From Candidatus Acidiferrum typicum (GTDB lineage: Bacteria; Acidobacteriota; Terriglobia; Acidiferrales; UBA7541), in NCBI GenBank assembly GCA_025463055.1, contig JAOAPV010000088.1, positions 1 through 64,000 of the forward strand: a DNA stretch of 64,000 bases. Reading direction: 5' to 3'. This document shows, piece by piece, positions 46,739 to 56,744 of the stretch (its first letter is position 1; the number at the start of each line of letters is the position of its first letter). Both the position numbers and the translations under genes were made by a program. Below the pieces are notes generated by a model. The model had not been told where the DNA came from and ran no database searches. It saw only the letters and a list, made by a program, of their open reading frames with translations.

Positions 46739-48900
46739 ACGGCGGGTAGGACTGGCGGCAATGCGGGCTCGCCCAGTCCCGTAGGGGAATTGTCGGTCTT
46801 AAGGAAGTGGACTTCGATTTCCGGCGGAGCTTGCGTCAACCGCACCGGCGGGTATTCATTGAAGTTGCTCTGCACAGCACGGCCGCGATCAATGGTGATC
46901 TCATAGCCCATCATGTGACTCAGACCTTCGATCACCGCGCCTTGCACTTCGTTGAGCGCACCGCTGGGATTGATGATTTGGCTGCCGACGTCGCCCGCTA
47001 CCCAAACTTTGTTGACGCGAATCTTGTTGCCGGGAGTGAGGCGAACTTCCACGACTTCTGCGAAGTGCCCGCGATGACTGAAATGGAATGCGACGCCCAT
47101 TGCGGTGTCTGCCGGCAGCTTGCGCGAACCCCAACTCGATTTCTCGGCGACGAGTTCCAGCACGCCGCGCATCCGCTGCGGGTTGAGCACGAAGGGTGGC
47201 GGTCCGCCGGGTGTGTAGCCTTCCGGCGGTGTGAAAGCGAACGGCTCCTTGCTGAGCAGGGCCAGCCGGAATTGCACGGGATCCTTGCCCGCTGCGTGCG
47301 CCAGCTCGTCGATGAACGACTGCATTGCAAAAGCGATTCCGTTGCTACCGGGAGCACGCATGGCGCCTGTCGGCACTCCAGTGGGCATCAGTGTGGTGTG
47401 TAGCCCGAAATTCGGAACAAAGCGCGCTGGGAATTCGTCAGGGGAAATGCCGGCTGCGGACGCGAATTTTTCGCCTTCGCCAAAAGTGATGAAGTGATTG
47501 CGCCAGGCGACCAAGTTGCCGGAGCCATCGACCGCCGCCTTCAAATAGTGATAGCCCGCGGGCCGGTAAAAGTCGTGGCGCATGTCGTCTTCGCGCGTCC
47601 ACAAAAGCTTGACAGGCGCGCCGATGGTTTTGGAGATCCACGCGCCTTCGATCATGTAATCGTTCGTGAGGCGACGCCCGAAGCCTCCGCCCATGCGCGT
47701 AAGGTGAATGGTGATGTCCTTCTCGCTGATACCGAGGGTTTTTGCGACTTGGCCAAGACCGCGCTGCGGTGTCTGGCTGGGCACCCACATTTCGAGCTTG
47801 CCGTCTTGATAATGTGCAGTGCAGTTTTGCGGCTCCAGAGGAGCGTGCGCGATGAACGGATAGGAGTAGTACGCTTCGACAACTTTCGCGCCATTCTGCA
47901 ACGTCGCTTCTGCGTCGCCATCCTTGCGTAACGTGCGCGCGGGTGGCTGCTTGGAGAGCTCCTCGGCGCGGCGCGCGAATCCTTCGCTGCTCTGCTGCGC
48001 GGTCTTGCCTTCGTCCCACTTCACTTGGAGTTTTTGCCGCGCAGTTCGCGCTTGCCACCAGCTATCCGCGACAATGGCGACTCCGCAGAGCAAGCCTGTG
48101 AGGTCGCTCCCGCCCTCAACAACGAACGCATGCCGGATACCCGGCATCGCTTTGATTTCGTCTACGTTCGCGCTAATCACTCTGCCGGCAAAAACCGGGC
48201 ACTTCTCGAACACGGCCCAGAGCATGCCGGGCACCGTAAAATCGATTCCGAAGAGCGGCTTGCCCGTCAGGATCGCCGCGTTGTCCACCTGCGGCGTGGA
48301 TTTTCCGATGATTTTGTAATCTTTTGGATCTTTCAGATGTACCGTCTGGAGATCGGGCGGAGGTAAGGTTGCGGCTTTTGCGGCGAGTTCGCCATAACCA
48401 AGCGAACGCTTCGTCGAGTCGTGATGCACGCGACCTGGGGAGGTGGTGCATTCCGATTCCGGCACGCTCCACGTCTGAGCTGCGGCGGCAACCAGCATTT
48501 GGCGGCCGGCTGCGCCGATGCGGCGCATTGGTTCCCAGTTGTTGGGAGTGGCAGTGCTCCCTCCGGCGACTTGCACGCCATATTTCGCATAATCGACGTC
48601 GGCCTGTTCGGTACGTACCTCCTTCCACGCCACATCAAGCTCTTCCGCAATGAGCATCGGCAGCATGGTTTTGATGCCCTGGCCAATTTCAGGATTCTTG
48701 GCCGTGATGGTGACGATGCCGTCCGGCGCGATGCGGATGAATGCGTTGGGCGTGAGATTTGCCGGCGGTGGGCCCTGCGGCGCTTGTCCAAAAACTTTTG
48801 GATCGATGTAAGCGGAGAGAAGCAAGCCACCACCTGCGATTGCGCTCACGCGAAGAAAAGAGCGGCGCCCGATAGCGTTGGAAACAGTCGCGGTTGCCAT
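46660..48900 (-). CDS. Molybdopterin-binding subunit of an IorB-type hydroxylase
   Basis: 746 residues starting with a Tat signal ([20 protein letters not shown]). It belongs to the xanthine dehydrogenase superfamily, subtype isoquinoline 1-oxidoreductase beta/aldehyde oxidase: AcdG-like region, GGGFGRRL for the cofactor near 400, and [13 protein letters not shown]. The enzyme hydroxylates N-heterocycles or aldehydes in the periplasm, passing electrons through its small Fe-S subunit (next gene, 10 bases upstream) to a cytochrome that is not encoded here. The substrate is unknown. Confidence 0.92.
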   Translation of the reverse strand: MATATVSNAIGRRSFLRVSAIAGGGLLLSAYIDPKVFGQAPQGPPPANLTPNAFIRIAPDGIVTITAKNPEIGQGIKTMLPMLIAEELDVAWKEVRTEQADVDYAKYGVQVAGGSTATPNNWEPMRRIGAAGRQMLVAAAAQTWSVPESECTTSPGRVHHDSTKRSLGYGELAAKAATLPPPDLQTVHLKDPKDYKIIGKSTPQVDNAAILTGKPLFGIDFTVPGMLWAVFEKCPVFAGRVISANVDEIKAMPGIRHAFVVEGGSDLTGLLCGVAIVADSWWQARTARQKLQVKWDEGKTAQQSSEGFARRAEELSKQPPARTLRKDGDAEATLQNGAKVVEAYYSYPFIAHAPLEPQNCTAHYQDGKLEMWVPSQTPQRGLGQVAKTLGISEKDITIHLTRMGGGFGRRLTNDYMIEGAWISKTIGAPVKLLWTREDDMRHDFYRPAGYHYLKAAVDGSGNLVAWRNHFITFGEGEKFASAAGISPDEFPARFVPNFGLHTTLMPTGVPTGAMRAPGSNGIAFAMQSFIDELAHAAGKDPVQFRLALLSKEPFAFTPPEGYTPGGPPPFVLNPQRMRGVLELVAEKSSWGSRKLPADTAMGVAFHFSHRGHFAEVVEVRLTPGNKIRVNKVWVAGDVGSQIINPSGALNEVQGAVIEGLSHMMGYEITIDRGRAVQSNFNEYPPVRLTQAPPEIEVHFLKTDNSPTGLGEPALPPVLPAVCNALFTLTGKRIRTLPLAKQGYSWA

Positions 48901-48910
48901 ATGCGCCTCC

Positions 48911-49420
48911 TTACTCCTTACCTGACGCGCTGCTCATGGTGTGAGCGACGCGCCCCGGCCTGCTTGCGGATAACGCAGCGGCCTTGTGAATCGCCTGCCG
49001 AATGCGGATGTACGTCCCGCAGCGGCAGATGTTGCCGTTCATCGCGGCGTCAATGTCGCGATCCGTTGGTTTGGGAGTTTTCGTCAGCAACGCCGCGGCG
49101 GACATCATCTGTCCCGCCTGGCAGTAGCCGCATTGCGGCACGTCAAGATCCGCCCAGGCGAGCTGCACAGGATGCGAGCCATCGGGCGAGAGCCCCTCAA
49201 TTGTCGTGATCTTGGCATTGTCTGCGGCGGCCACCGGAGTCTGGCACGACCGCACGGCGCGCCCGCCGATGTGCACGGTACAAGCGCCGCACTGTCCTAT
49301 TCCGCAGCCGTATTTTGTGCCGCGAAGATTGAGGACATCACGAATCACCCACAGGAGCGGCATGTCCGCGGGAGCGTCCACCGTGGCAGGCCGTCCATTC
49401 ACCGTCAGTTTGTATGGCAT
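48911..49420 (-). CDS. [2Fe-2S] subunit of the IorA-type hydroxylase
   Basis: 169 residues with two iron-sulfur clusters: plant-ferredoxin-type [17 protein letters not shown] near residue 40 and the C-terminal helical cluster [10 protein letters not shown] and [14 protein letters not shown] near 95 and 130. It transfers electrons from the Moco subunit. It is the first gene of the minus-strand unit, and carries no signal, so it would be exported together with the Tat subunit. Confidence 0.94.
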   Translation of the reverse strand: MPYKLTVNGRPATVDAPADMPLLWVIRDVLNLRGTKYGCGIGQCGACTVHIGGRAVRSCQTPVAAADNAKITTIEGLSPDGSHPVQLAWADLDVPQCGYCQAGQMMSAAALLTKTPKPTDRDIDAAMNGNICRCGTYIRIRQAIHKAAALSASRPGRVAHTMSSASGKE

Positions 49421-49709
49421 TGTCGAATCCTGAACGCAAGATTACTACGCGGATAAATCTGGGCTAAAACGAAGTCAACGAACAACTCTGAACATAAAAG
49501 GGAGCAGCACCTTTGTCAAACTGAAAAATGCTCGCTTCCGCACCAAATACGAAGACGCGTAGGACAAGCAAGGGACGCACGCGTTGGCGCACAAAGGCTT
49601 GCGGCGGCTTCGCGCGTCATGTACGCTCCGTGTTTCGTAAACGCCCCTTTTGCGAGAAGGCGTTCCCCTTCGAAATCTCAGCGCAAGCGGATGGAAGGAG
49701 CCATTCAGA

Positions 49710-51494
49710 ATGACGGGAATCGACTGGCTAATCCTCGGCTTATATTTCGCATTCGTGCTCGGCATCGGCGTGGCGTTGAAGGGCTCGATGAAGACGAGCA
49801 CGGATTTCTTTCTTGCTGGCCGCGCAATTCCCGCGTGGGTCGCCGGTCTCGCGTTCATGTCCGCCAACCTTGGGGCCCAGGAAGTCATTGGCATGGGCGC
49901 GTCCGGAGCGAAATACGGAATCGCTACCTCCCATTTTTACTGGATCGGCGCAATTCCTGCGATGGTCTTCGTCGGCATCTTCATGATGCCGTTTTACTAC
50001 GGTTCCCGCGCGCGCTCCGTGCCCGAATACTTGCGCTTGCGGTTCGACGAAAAAACGCGCGGGTTGAACGCGATCTCCTTCGCCATCATGACGATCTTCT
50101 CGTCCGGCATTTCGATGTACGCCATCGCCAAGCTCATCCAGACGCTGCATGTATTTGATGGCGTTTTTCTGCGACTGGGGATCAACAGCTCGTGGATTTT
50201 CGATTTCGCCATCCTGATCTCCGCCATCGTCGTGCTCGTCTACACCTTTCTCGGTGGCCTATCCAGCGCCATCTATAACGAAGTGCTGCAATTCTTTCTC
50301 ATCGTCGCGGGATTTCTGCCCCTCACCTATTTGGGATTGAAGAACGTCGGCGGCTGGTCAGGCTTGAAAGCTACGCTGGGTCCGAGCTACACGCACTCGT
50401 GGGCAGGGTTGAGCCACCCAGACACGAACCGTCTCGGAGTCGAATGGTTTGGACTTGTGATGGGCCTTGGTTTCGTGCTCTCGTTTGGGTATTGGTGCAC
50501 GGATTTCCTCGTCATCCAGCGCGCCATGGCCGCGAAATCGATGAGCGCAGCGCGGCGCACGCCGCTAATCGGCGCATTTCCGAAAATGTTGTTCCCATTT
50601 TTGGTCATCCTTCCGGGATTGATCGCCATCGCCTTGCCTACGCAGCCCGCGGTTCCGCCGCACGCGCGTGTGGTTGTGAGCGCGGAGCCGCCAGGCAAAG
50701 GCATCATTCCCATGAAGGTTGACGCAAGCTCCGGTAAGCCCATGCTCGACAAAGACGGCAAGCCGCAGCTCGATTACGATCTCGCCGTTCCAAACATGCT
50801 GCTGCATTATTTCCCGCCGGGCATGCTCGGCCTCGGGCTCACCGCGCTGCTCGCCAGCTTCATGTCCGGCATGGCCGGCAACGTAACCGCCTTCAACACC
50901 GTCTGGACGTACGATATCTATCAGTCTTACATTCGGCCCGGCGCAACTGACGAGCACTATCTCTGGATGGGCCGCGCGGCCACCGTGTTTGGCATCGCGT
51001 TTTCGATTGCGGCGGCGTACATGGCCAATCGCTTCAACAATATTATGGACATGCTGCAGCTCGTCTTCGCCTTCGTGAACGCGCCGCTCTTTGCCACGTT
51101 TTTGCTCGGCATGTTCTGGAAACGCACAACCGGTCATGCCGCCTTCACGGGATTGCTTGCGGGAACTGCCGCCGCGGCAATTCATCATGGGCTAACGCTT
51201 CCCGCCGGAGCGGTCGCGGGCATCAAAGGTGGATGGCTCGCTGTAACGCACAACTATCCCAGCGAGATGGCGCAGAATTTCTGGACCGCGATTTATGCCT
51301 GGACCACCTGCTTCGTCGTCACCATAATCGTGAGTCTCGTCACGCGCGCGCCAGATGAGAGCAAACTCGTTGGTCTGGTTTATTCGCTCACGCCGAAGCC
51401 TGAAGAAGAGCCGATGGCGTGGTATGCAAGGCCGGCGTCCCTTGCGATCATGGTGATTGCCGGCACCGTCTTGCTGAATATAATTTTCTGGTAG
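49710..51494 (+). CDS. Sodium:solute symporter (SSS family)
   Basis: ATG 49710, with AAGGAG upstream, gives 594 residues of a 13-14 helix sodium symporter (GIDWLILGLYFAFVLGIG at the N-terminus; GMGASGAKYGIATSHFYWIG in helix 2). There is a hydrophilic loop of about 55 residues near 330-385 (SSGKPMLDKDGKPQLDYD). Family members carry sugars such as galactose or fucose, or organic acids. It is the first gene of the fucose-catabolism run and likely imports a sugar or sugar acid for it. Confidence 0.9.
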   Translation: MTGIDWLILGLYFAFVLGIGVALKGSMKTSTDFFLAGRAIPAWVAGLAFMSANLGAQEVIGMGASGAKYGIATSHFYWIGAIPAMVFVGIFMMPFYYGSRARSVPEYLRLRFDEKTRGLNAISFAIMTIFSSGISMYAIAKLIQTLHVFDGVFLRLGINSSWIFDFAILISAIVVLVYTFLGGLSSAIYNEVLQFFLIVAGFLPLTYLGLKNVGGWSGLKATLGPSYTHSWAGLSHPDTNRLGVEWFGLVMGLGFVLSFGYWCTDFLVIQRAMAAKSMSAARRTPLIGAFPKMLFPFLVILPGLIAIALPTQPAVPPHARVVVSAEPPGKGIIPMKVDASSGKPMLDKDGKPQLDYDLAVPNMLLHYFPPGMLGLGLTALLASFMSGMAGNVTAFNTVWTYDIYQSYIRPGATDEHYLWMGRAATVFGIAFSIAAAYMANRFNNIMDMLQLVFAFVNAPLFATFLLGMFWKRTTGHAAFTGLLAGTAAAAIHHGLTLPAGAVAGIKGGWLAVTHNYPSEMAQNFWTAIYAWTTCFVVTIIVSLVTRAPDESKLVGLVYSLTPKPEEEPMAWYARPASLAIMVIAGTVLLNIIFW

Positions 51495-51502
51495 GAGAGT
51501 TG

Positions 51503-51748
51503 ATGGGAATTGACATTCGTTTGCCGCTGGGCCTTCTGTTTTTGTTGCTGGGAGCGATCCTGCTGGTTTACGGAGCGGTGAGTGATCCCTCGCTCTATCA
51601 GCAATCCCTTGGAATCAACGTGAACCTCTATTGGGGAGTCGTGCTGCTCGCTTTCGGTGCGCCGATGTTTGCGCTCAGCCGCCGCGGCGTGCGCCCAGCG
51701 GTTCGAGCCGGAAGCACTCCGCCGTCCCCACGTTCCTCAGGTCATTGA
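51503..51748 (+). CDS. Small two-segment membrane protein next to the symporter
   Basis: ATG 51503 with AGGAGAG upstream gives 81 residues: two hydrophobic helices (LPLGLLFLLLGAILLVYGAV and WGVVLLAFGAPMFAL) separated by SDPSLYQQSLGINVNL, and a basic, Ser/Pro-rich tail. It starts eight bases after the symporter stop, so it may be an accessory subunit of it. No known domain recognised. Confidence 0.7.
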   Translation: MGIDIRLPLGLLFLLLGAILLVYGAVSDPSLYQQSLGINVNLYWGVVLLAFGAPMFALSRRGVRPAVRAGSTPPSPRSSGH

Positions 51749-51763
51749 GGTCATTCATCGAAT

Positions 51764-52564
51764 ATGAAGCTAATCCGATATTGCGATCAATCAGGAAAAA
51801 TTCAATATGCCGCCGAGCAGGCTGGCGGCGCGTACTTGCGCGTCGAAGGCAATCCCTTCGGGGAAAAACGCGTCACTCAAGAACCGGCGAGTGTTGCCAA
51901 AATTCTCGCGCCTGTAATTCCCGTAATGATTTGGTGTATCGGACAGAACTATCGCCGCCACGCAGACGAAGTAGGTATGAGTTCGGGCGAATATCCCGTT
52001 GTATTTGGCAAAGGCCCAAACACTCTTCAGGATCCAGGCGCACCCATTGCCATTCCCACTCACGCGGGAACGGCAGAGCTGGACTACGAAGGTGAACTCG
52101 TGGTCATCATCGGCAAAGCGTGCAAAGACGTGAGCCGCGAGCGCGCCCTTGAGTACGTCGCCGGCTACACCTGCGGAAACGACGTCAGCGCGCGCGATTG
52201 GCAGTTGAAGAAGGGCGGCACCCAGTGGTGCCGCGGAAAAAGCTTCGACACGTTTGCCCCAATCGGACCTTGCCTGGTAACTCCGGATTCCATCCAGGAC
52301 CCCAGTGGGCTGCGCATCCAAACCACAGTGAACGGCCGCGTGATGCAGGACGGAAACACGAGCGACATGGTTCGCGACGTTCCAGCGCTCATCGAATTCC
52401 TGACCCAGAGCACGACCCTGCTCCCGGGCACCGCGATTTTCACCGGCACGCCGCATGGAGTAGGTATGGCGCAGAATCCTCCGTTGTGGCTCAAGGACGG
52501 CGATGAAGTGAGCATCACCATAGATAAAATCGGGACGCTGGCGAATACCGTGCGCCAGCACTAG
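51764..52564 (+). CDS. Fumarylacetoacetate hydrolase family protein, probable 2,4-diketo-3-deoxy-L-fuconate hydrolase
   Basis: 266 residues with the FAH-type metal site: AELDYEGELVVIIG (two Glu/Asp ligands), GYTCGNDVSARDWQ and FTGTPHGVGMAQNP. FAH-family enzymes split 1,3-diketones and, in the non-phosphorylating L-fucose route, cleave 2,4-diketo-3-deoxy-L-fuconate into pyruvate and L-lactate. That role fits the neighbouring dehydratase, SDR and lactonase genes and is inferred from them. It lies 16 bases after the small membrane protein and 56 bases before the dehydratase. Confidence 0.82.
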   Translation: MKLIRYCDQSGKIQYAAEQAGGAYLRVEGNPFGEKRVTQEPASVAKILAPVIPVMIWCIGQNYRRHADEVGMSSGEYPVVFGKGPNTLQDPGAPIAIPTHAGTAELDYEGELVVIIGKACKDVSRERALEYVAGYTCGNDVSARDWQLKKGGTQWCRGKSFDTFAPIGPCLVTPDSIQDPSGLRIQTTVNGRVMQDGNTSDMVRDVPALIEFLTQSTTLLPGTAIFTGTPHGVGMAQNPPLWLKDGDEVSITIDKIGTLANTVRQH

Positions 52565-52620
52565 CAGAGAATGTTGCCGCGCGCTGAACGAAGAACCCGC
52601 GTGGTATAGAATCGAACGCC

Positions 52621-54288
52621 ATGCCAGGAAACGGAGCAGCGCAACGCCGGGTTTTGCGGCTCGACCCGAGAGACAATGCTCTCGTAGCGTTGACGGACCT
52701 GCGCAAGGGCGAAACCGTGAGCTTTGCGGGCGCCGATTACACCTTGCTTTCCGACATTTCAGCCAAACATAAATTTATTACGGAGGATCTTCCTGCGGGT
52801 GGCGAGGTCATCATGTACGGCGTGCTCGTTGGCCGCACGGCCGAACCGCTTCGACGCGGCGATCTATTGTCCACACGCAACCTCCGTCATGCTGCCGCCG
52901 CATTTCACAACCGGGACGCCATCCCGCAGTGGTTGGCGCCGGATGTTTCGCGCTGGCGAGAAAAGAAATTCCTCGGCTACGAAAGAACCGATGGGCAGGT
53001 CGGCACCCGCAACTATTGGGTTGTGCTTCCGTTGGTTTTTTGCGAAAACCGAAATCTAGCCGTCTTGAGGCAAGCCTTTGAAGAAGAGCTCGGCTTCGCC
53101 GCTCCGCAAATCTATCGCTGCCAGGTTGCGGAAATGGTGCGCCTGTATCGCGCGGGCAAGAGCCACGACCTGCGCGATTCTTCGCTAACCGAAGATAAGC
53201 CTGCGTCGTCTACTGCACGAGTATTTCGCAATGTCGATGGCATAAAATTCCTGATGCACGAAGGCGGTTGCGGCGGAACGCGCGAGGACTCTGCGAATCT
53301 CTGCGCCCTCCTGGCCGGTTACATTCATCACCCCAATGTTGCCGGCGCCACCGTCTTGAGCCTCGGCTGCCAGCACGCGCAAGTGGCGATCTTGCAGGAA
53401 GAAATCAAGCGCCGCGATGGAAACTTTGCCAAGCCGATTTTGGTTTTCGAGCAGCAGAAGAGCGCCTCCGAAGCTTCCATGATGTCGCAGGCGATTCGCG
53501 AAACCTTCCTCGGCTTGGTCGAGGCCGACAAGGCCCAGCGCCGGCCCGCACCGTTGTCGCAGCTCTGCGTCGGTTTGAAATGCGGCGGGTCCGACGGATT
53601 CTCTGGAATCTCCGCCAATCCAGCCATCGGCCATGTTGCAGATATCCTGGCCACGCTCGGCGGTCGAGGAATTCTGTCGGAATTTCCGGAGCTGTGCGGC
53701 GTCGAGCAGGAGCTCATCAACCGCTGCGTGAGTACCAGCGTCTCGGAGCGCTTCATGCACTTGATGAGCGATTATGCGGCGCGCGCGAAAGCCGTTCGCT
53801 CTGGATTCGAAATGAACCCTTCACCCGGAAATATTCGTGACGGGCTGCTTACCGACGCCATGAAATCAGCAGGCGCCGCAAAGAAGGGCGGCACGTCGCC
53901 GGTCACGGGAGTGCTCGATTATCCGGAATATTCCTCGGAGCCCGGCCTGAACCTGCAATGCACGCCTGGCAATGACGTGGAGTGCGTCACGGCCCAAGTG
54001 GGCGCAGGCGCGAATGTGGTGTTGTTCACGACTGGACTCGGAACGCCTACGGGCAATCCCATCGCGCCTGTTATCAAATTATCCACGAACTCCGATTTGG
54101 CGAGGCGCATGCCGGACATCATCGACATTGACACCGGCGGTATCATTTCCGGCGACTCTACCATCGAGCAAATGGGCGAGCACATTTTAGAGCGCGTCAT
54201 ACAAGTGGCCAGCGGCGAGCTCCTCACCAAAGCGGAATTGCTAGCGCAAAACGATTTCATCCCGTGGAAGCGAGGAGTCTCTCTCTGA
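52621..54288 (+). CDS. UxaA family sugar-acid dehydratase, probable L-fuconate dehydratase
   Basis: 555 residues combining an N-terminal SAF domain (about 1-95; LDPRDNALVALTDLRKGE) with the C-terminal altronate/galactarate dehydratase domain (GYERTDGQVGTRNYWVV; HEGGCGGTREDS; CGGSDGFSGISANPAIG; TTGLGTPTGNPIAPVIK). The Cys residues and the metal segments are intact. Family members dehydrate altronate or galactarate. A UxaA-type enzyme serves fuconate dehydration in Campylobacter; gene order here suggests the same job. Altronate or another aldonate is the alternative. Confidence 0.8.
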   Translation: MPGNGAAQRRVLRLDPRDNALVALTDLRKGETVSFAGADYTLLSDISAKHKFITEDLPAGGEVIMYGVLVGRTAEPLRRGDLLSTRNLRHAAAAFHNRDAIPQWLAPDVSRWREKKFLGYERTDGQVGTRNYWVVLPLVFCENRNLAVLRQAFEEELGFAAPQIYRCQVAEMVRLYRAGKSHDLRDSSLTEDKPASSTARVFRNVDGIKFLMHEGGCGGTREDSANLCALLAGYIHHPNVAGATVLSLGCQHAQVAILQEEIKRRDGNFAKPILVFEQQKSASEASMMSQAIRETFLGLVEADKAQRRPAPLSQLCVGLKCGGSDGFSGISANPAIGHVADILATLGGRGILSEFPELCGVEQELINRCVSTSVSERFMHLMSDYAARAKAVRSGFEMNPSPGNIRDGLLTDAMKSAGAAKKGGTSPVTGVLDYPEYSSEPGLNLQCTPGNDVECVTAQVGAGANVVLFTTGLGTPTGNPIAPVIKLSTNSDLARRMPDIIDIDTGGIISGDSTIEQMGEHILERVIQVASGELLTKAELLAQNDFIPWKRGVSL

Positions 54289-55085
54289 GCGGCGCCCCGC
54301 AACATCGCGATGCTTTTCGGCTCGACGGAAAAGTCGCTGTCATCACCGGTGCTGCCAGCGGGATCGGCCGCGCCATTGCACGGCGTTTCGCGCAACAAGG
54401 CGCCGCAGTGCGCATCCTCGATCTCGACGAAAAGGCAGGCAACGCTACTGCGCAAGAAATCAGGGCATGTGGCGCGGATGCGAACGCCGACGCGTGCGAT
54501 GTCTCCGATCAGGCGGGCACAAAAGAGGTCTTCGACAATCTGGCGCGCCAAGGACGACTGGATATTCTCGTAAACAATGCGGGCGTCTCGCACATCGGGA
54601 CGGTCGAGACCACGACGGAAGCCGATTTCGATCGTCTCTTCCGCATCAACGTCAAGGGCGTCTACAACTGCACGCACGCGGCGATCGGGCACATGAAATC
54701 CCAAGGCGGCGGCGTGATTCTGAATATGGCCTCCATCGCGGGCACCGCCGCGCTGGCCGATCGCTTTGCCTATTCGATGAGCAAGGGCGCGGTAGTCGCC
54801 ATGACCTACTCCGTTGCCAAGGACTACCTGGCGCACAACATCCGTTGCAACTGCATCTCGCCGGCCCGTGTGCATACTCCATTCGTCGATGGCTACCTGC
54901 AAAAAAACTATCCCGGTCGCGAACAGGAAATGTTTCAAAAGCTGTCGGCATCGCAGCCCATAGGCCGCATGGGCGAACCCGAGGAAGTCGCCGCCCTGGC
55001 TCTTTTTCTTTGCTCCGACGAAGCCACGTTCATCACCGGAACGGATTATCCGATCGACGGAGGATTCTTCAATCTTCGAGGGTAA
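54264..55085 (+). CDS. SDR dehydrogenase, probable 2-keto-3-deoxy-L-fuconate 4-dehydrogenase
   Basis: 273 residues from GTG 54264, overlapping the dehydratase stop by 25 bases. NAD(P) motif TGAASGIG near residue 30, then NNAG, catalytic Ser in MASIAGT and YSMSK (YxxxK). The acid at the end of strand 2 (LDLDEKAG) suggests NAD preference. In order with the FAH hydrolase it would oxidise C4 of 2-keto-3-deoxy-L-fuconate. The two SDRs here could swap roles. Confidence 0.82.
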   Translation: MEARSLSLSGAPQHRDAFRLDGKVAVITGAASGIGRAIARRFAQQGAAVRILDLDEKAGNATAQEIRACGADANADACDVSDQAGTKEVFDNLARQGRLDILVNNAGVSHIGTVETTTEADFDRLFRINVKGVYNCTHAAIGHMKSQGGGVILNMASIAGTAALADRFAYSMSKGAVVAMTYSVAKDYLAHNIRCNCISPARVHTPFVDGYLQKNYPGREQEMFQKLSASQPIGRMGEPEEVAALALFLCSDEATFITGTDYPIDGGFFNLRG

Positions 55086-55123
55086 ACGAAAGAGCGTGTT
55101 AGTCCGTGCGATCGGAATCTTGC

Positions 55124-55978
55124 ATGAAGATTGATTCGCACCAACACTTTTGGCGCTATGATGCCGCACGCGATGCGTGGATCACGGATTCCATGACCGT
55201 CTTGAAGCGCGACTTTCTACCCGAGCATCTCGCGACGGAATTGACCGCAAACGGTATTGACGTATCCATTGCTGTGCAAGCGGATCAGTCTGAAAATGAA
55301 ACGACGTTTCTGCTCTGTCTTGCAGAAAGCAACAAACGAATCGCCGGTGTTGTCGGATGGGTGGATCTTCTCTCGCCTCGCCTCGCGGAACGGCTCGAAT
55401 ATTTTTCCCAGTTCTCAAAACTGCGCGGCTTCCGCCATGTCGCGCAGTCTGAATCGGATGATCGCTTCCTCGCGCGGGAACAGCTTGTGAAAGGCGTTGC
55501 CCAATTGCGCGCATTCGGCTTCACATACGACATTCTGGTCTATCCGAAACAATTGCCGGCGGCCATTGATCTTGTGACTCAGTTTCCTGAACAACCTTTC
55601 GTTGTCGACCACCTGGCCAAGCCGGAGATAAAGCCCGCGAAAATCTGGCCCTGGACTGCGCAAATGAGAGAAATCGCGCAAAACAAAAATGTATTCTGCA
55701 AGATTTCAGGCCTGGTCACCGAAGCGGACTGGAAGCACTGGAAAGCCGATGACTTCAAGCCCTACCTTGATGTGGTATTCAGCGCGTTCGGCGCGGACCG
55801 ATTGATGTTCGGCTCCGATTGGCCGGTTTGTCTGGTAGCCGCGACGTATAGTCAGGTGAAGCAGCTCATCGACAACTATGTCAAAGGGTTCTCCCAATCG
55901 GATAAAGACAAAATCTTTGGCGGCAACGCCGCACATTTTTATGGAGTGAAAACGGCGCAACATGGATTTGCAGCTTAA
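55124..55978 (+). CDS. Amidohydrolase, probable L-fucono-1,5-lactonase
   Basis: ATG 55124 gives 284 residues of the COG3618 amidohydrolase-2 family. The N-terminal DSHQHFW carries the HxH-type metal-site pattern, VVDHLAKPEIKP sits near residue 165 and FGSDWPV near 235 provides the conserved catalytic Asp. Members open sugar lactones such as L-fuconolactone and L-rhamnonolactone. The next gene starts inside it (overlap 17 bases), so translation is coupled. Confidence 0.87.
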   Translation: MKIDSHQHFWRYDAARDAWITDSMTVLKRDFLPEHLATELTANGIDVSIAVQADQSENETTFLLCLAESNKRIAGVVGWVDLLSPRLAERLEYFSQFSKLRGFRHVAQSESDDRFLAREQLVKGVAQLRAFGFTYDILVYPKQLPAAIDLVTQFPEQPFVVDHLAKPEIKPAKIWPWTAQMREIAQNKNVFCKISGLVTEADWKHWKADDFKPYLDVVFSAFGADRLMFGSDWPVCLVAATYSQVKQLIDNYVKGFSQSDKDKIFGGNAAHFYGVKTAQHGFAA

Positions 55979-56744
55979 AGGCAAGGTAATCATGATTACG
56001 GGCGGCGCAAAGGGCATCGGCGCCGCCATCGCGCGAGGTTGCGCGCACGAAGGCGCAATTCCTATTGTGGTGGATAAGGATTGCGATGCGGGAGAGCAGT
56101 TGCGGATGGAGCTGCAAAAGTTGGGCGCGTCCTACGGGTTGATCTGTACGAATTTGTTGCCTGCCGGAAACTGTGCTTCCGCAATCGAGTCAACGCTGCG
56201 CGATTTCGGAAGGCTGGACGTACTGGTCAACAATGCTGGCATCAACGACAATGCGGGCCTCGAGTACGGCGGCCCGGAAAAATTTCTGCGCTCGTTGGAG
56301 CTCAACCTTCACCACTACTACAACATGACTTACTACGCGCTGCCGGCTCTGAAGAAATCCCAGGGCTGCGTCCTTAATATGGCCTCCAAAGTCGCCGTCA
56401 CCGGCCAAGGCGGCACTTCCGGCTATGCCGCGGCAAAGGGCGCCATTCTTTCGCTGACGCGAGAATGGGCGGTCGAATTGCTTCCGTATGGCATTCGCGT
56501 CAACGCGCTGCTTCCCGCGGAGGTCATGACGCCACTCTATAAAGAATGGCTCGGCACATTTCCGGATCCTGAAGAGAAGCTCAAGCAGGTGACGGCGAAA
56601 ATTCCCCTCGGCAAACGCATGACCGAGCCCGATGAAATTGCCGCCATGGCCTTGTTTCTCATGTCGGCGCAGGCCAGCCACATAACTGGCCAGCATGTAT
56701 CGGTGGACGGCGGCTACGTTCACCTCGACCGCGCTCTGACATGA
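55962..56744 (+). CDS. SDR dehydrogenase, probable L-fucose dehydrogenase
   Basis: 260 residues: TGGAKGIG nucleotide motif near 14, NNAG near 88, catalytic Ser in MASKVAV and YAAAK (YxxxK) near 155, and GGYVHLDRAL at the tail. Its place directly after the lactonase and before the mutarotase suggests oxidation of L-fucose to the 1,5-lactone. It overlaps both neighbours, so the cluster is tightly translated. Confidence 0.82.
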   Translation: MDLQLKGKVIMITGGAKGIGAAIARGCAHEGAIPIVVDKDCDAGEQLRMELQKLGASYGLICTNLLPAGNCASAIESTLRDFGRLDVLVNNAGINDNAGLEYGGPEKFLRSLELNLHHYYNMTYYALPALKKSQGCVLNMASKVAVTGQGGTSGYAAAKGAILSLTREWAVELLPYGIRVNALLPAEVMTPLYKEWLGTFPDPEEKLKQVTAKIPLGKRMTEPDEIAAMALFLMSAQASHITGQHVSVDGGYVHLDRALT

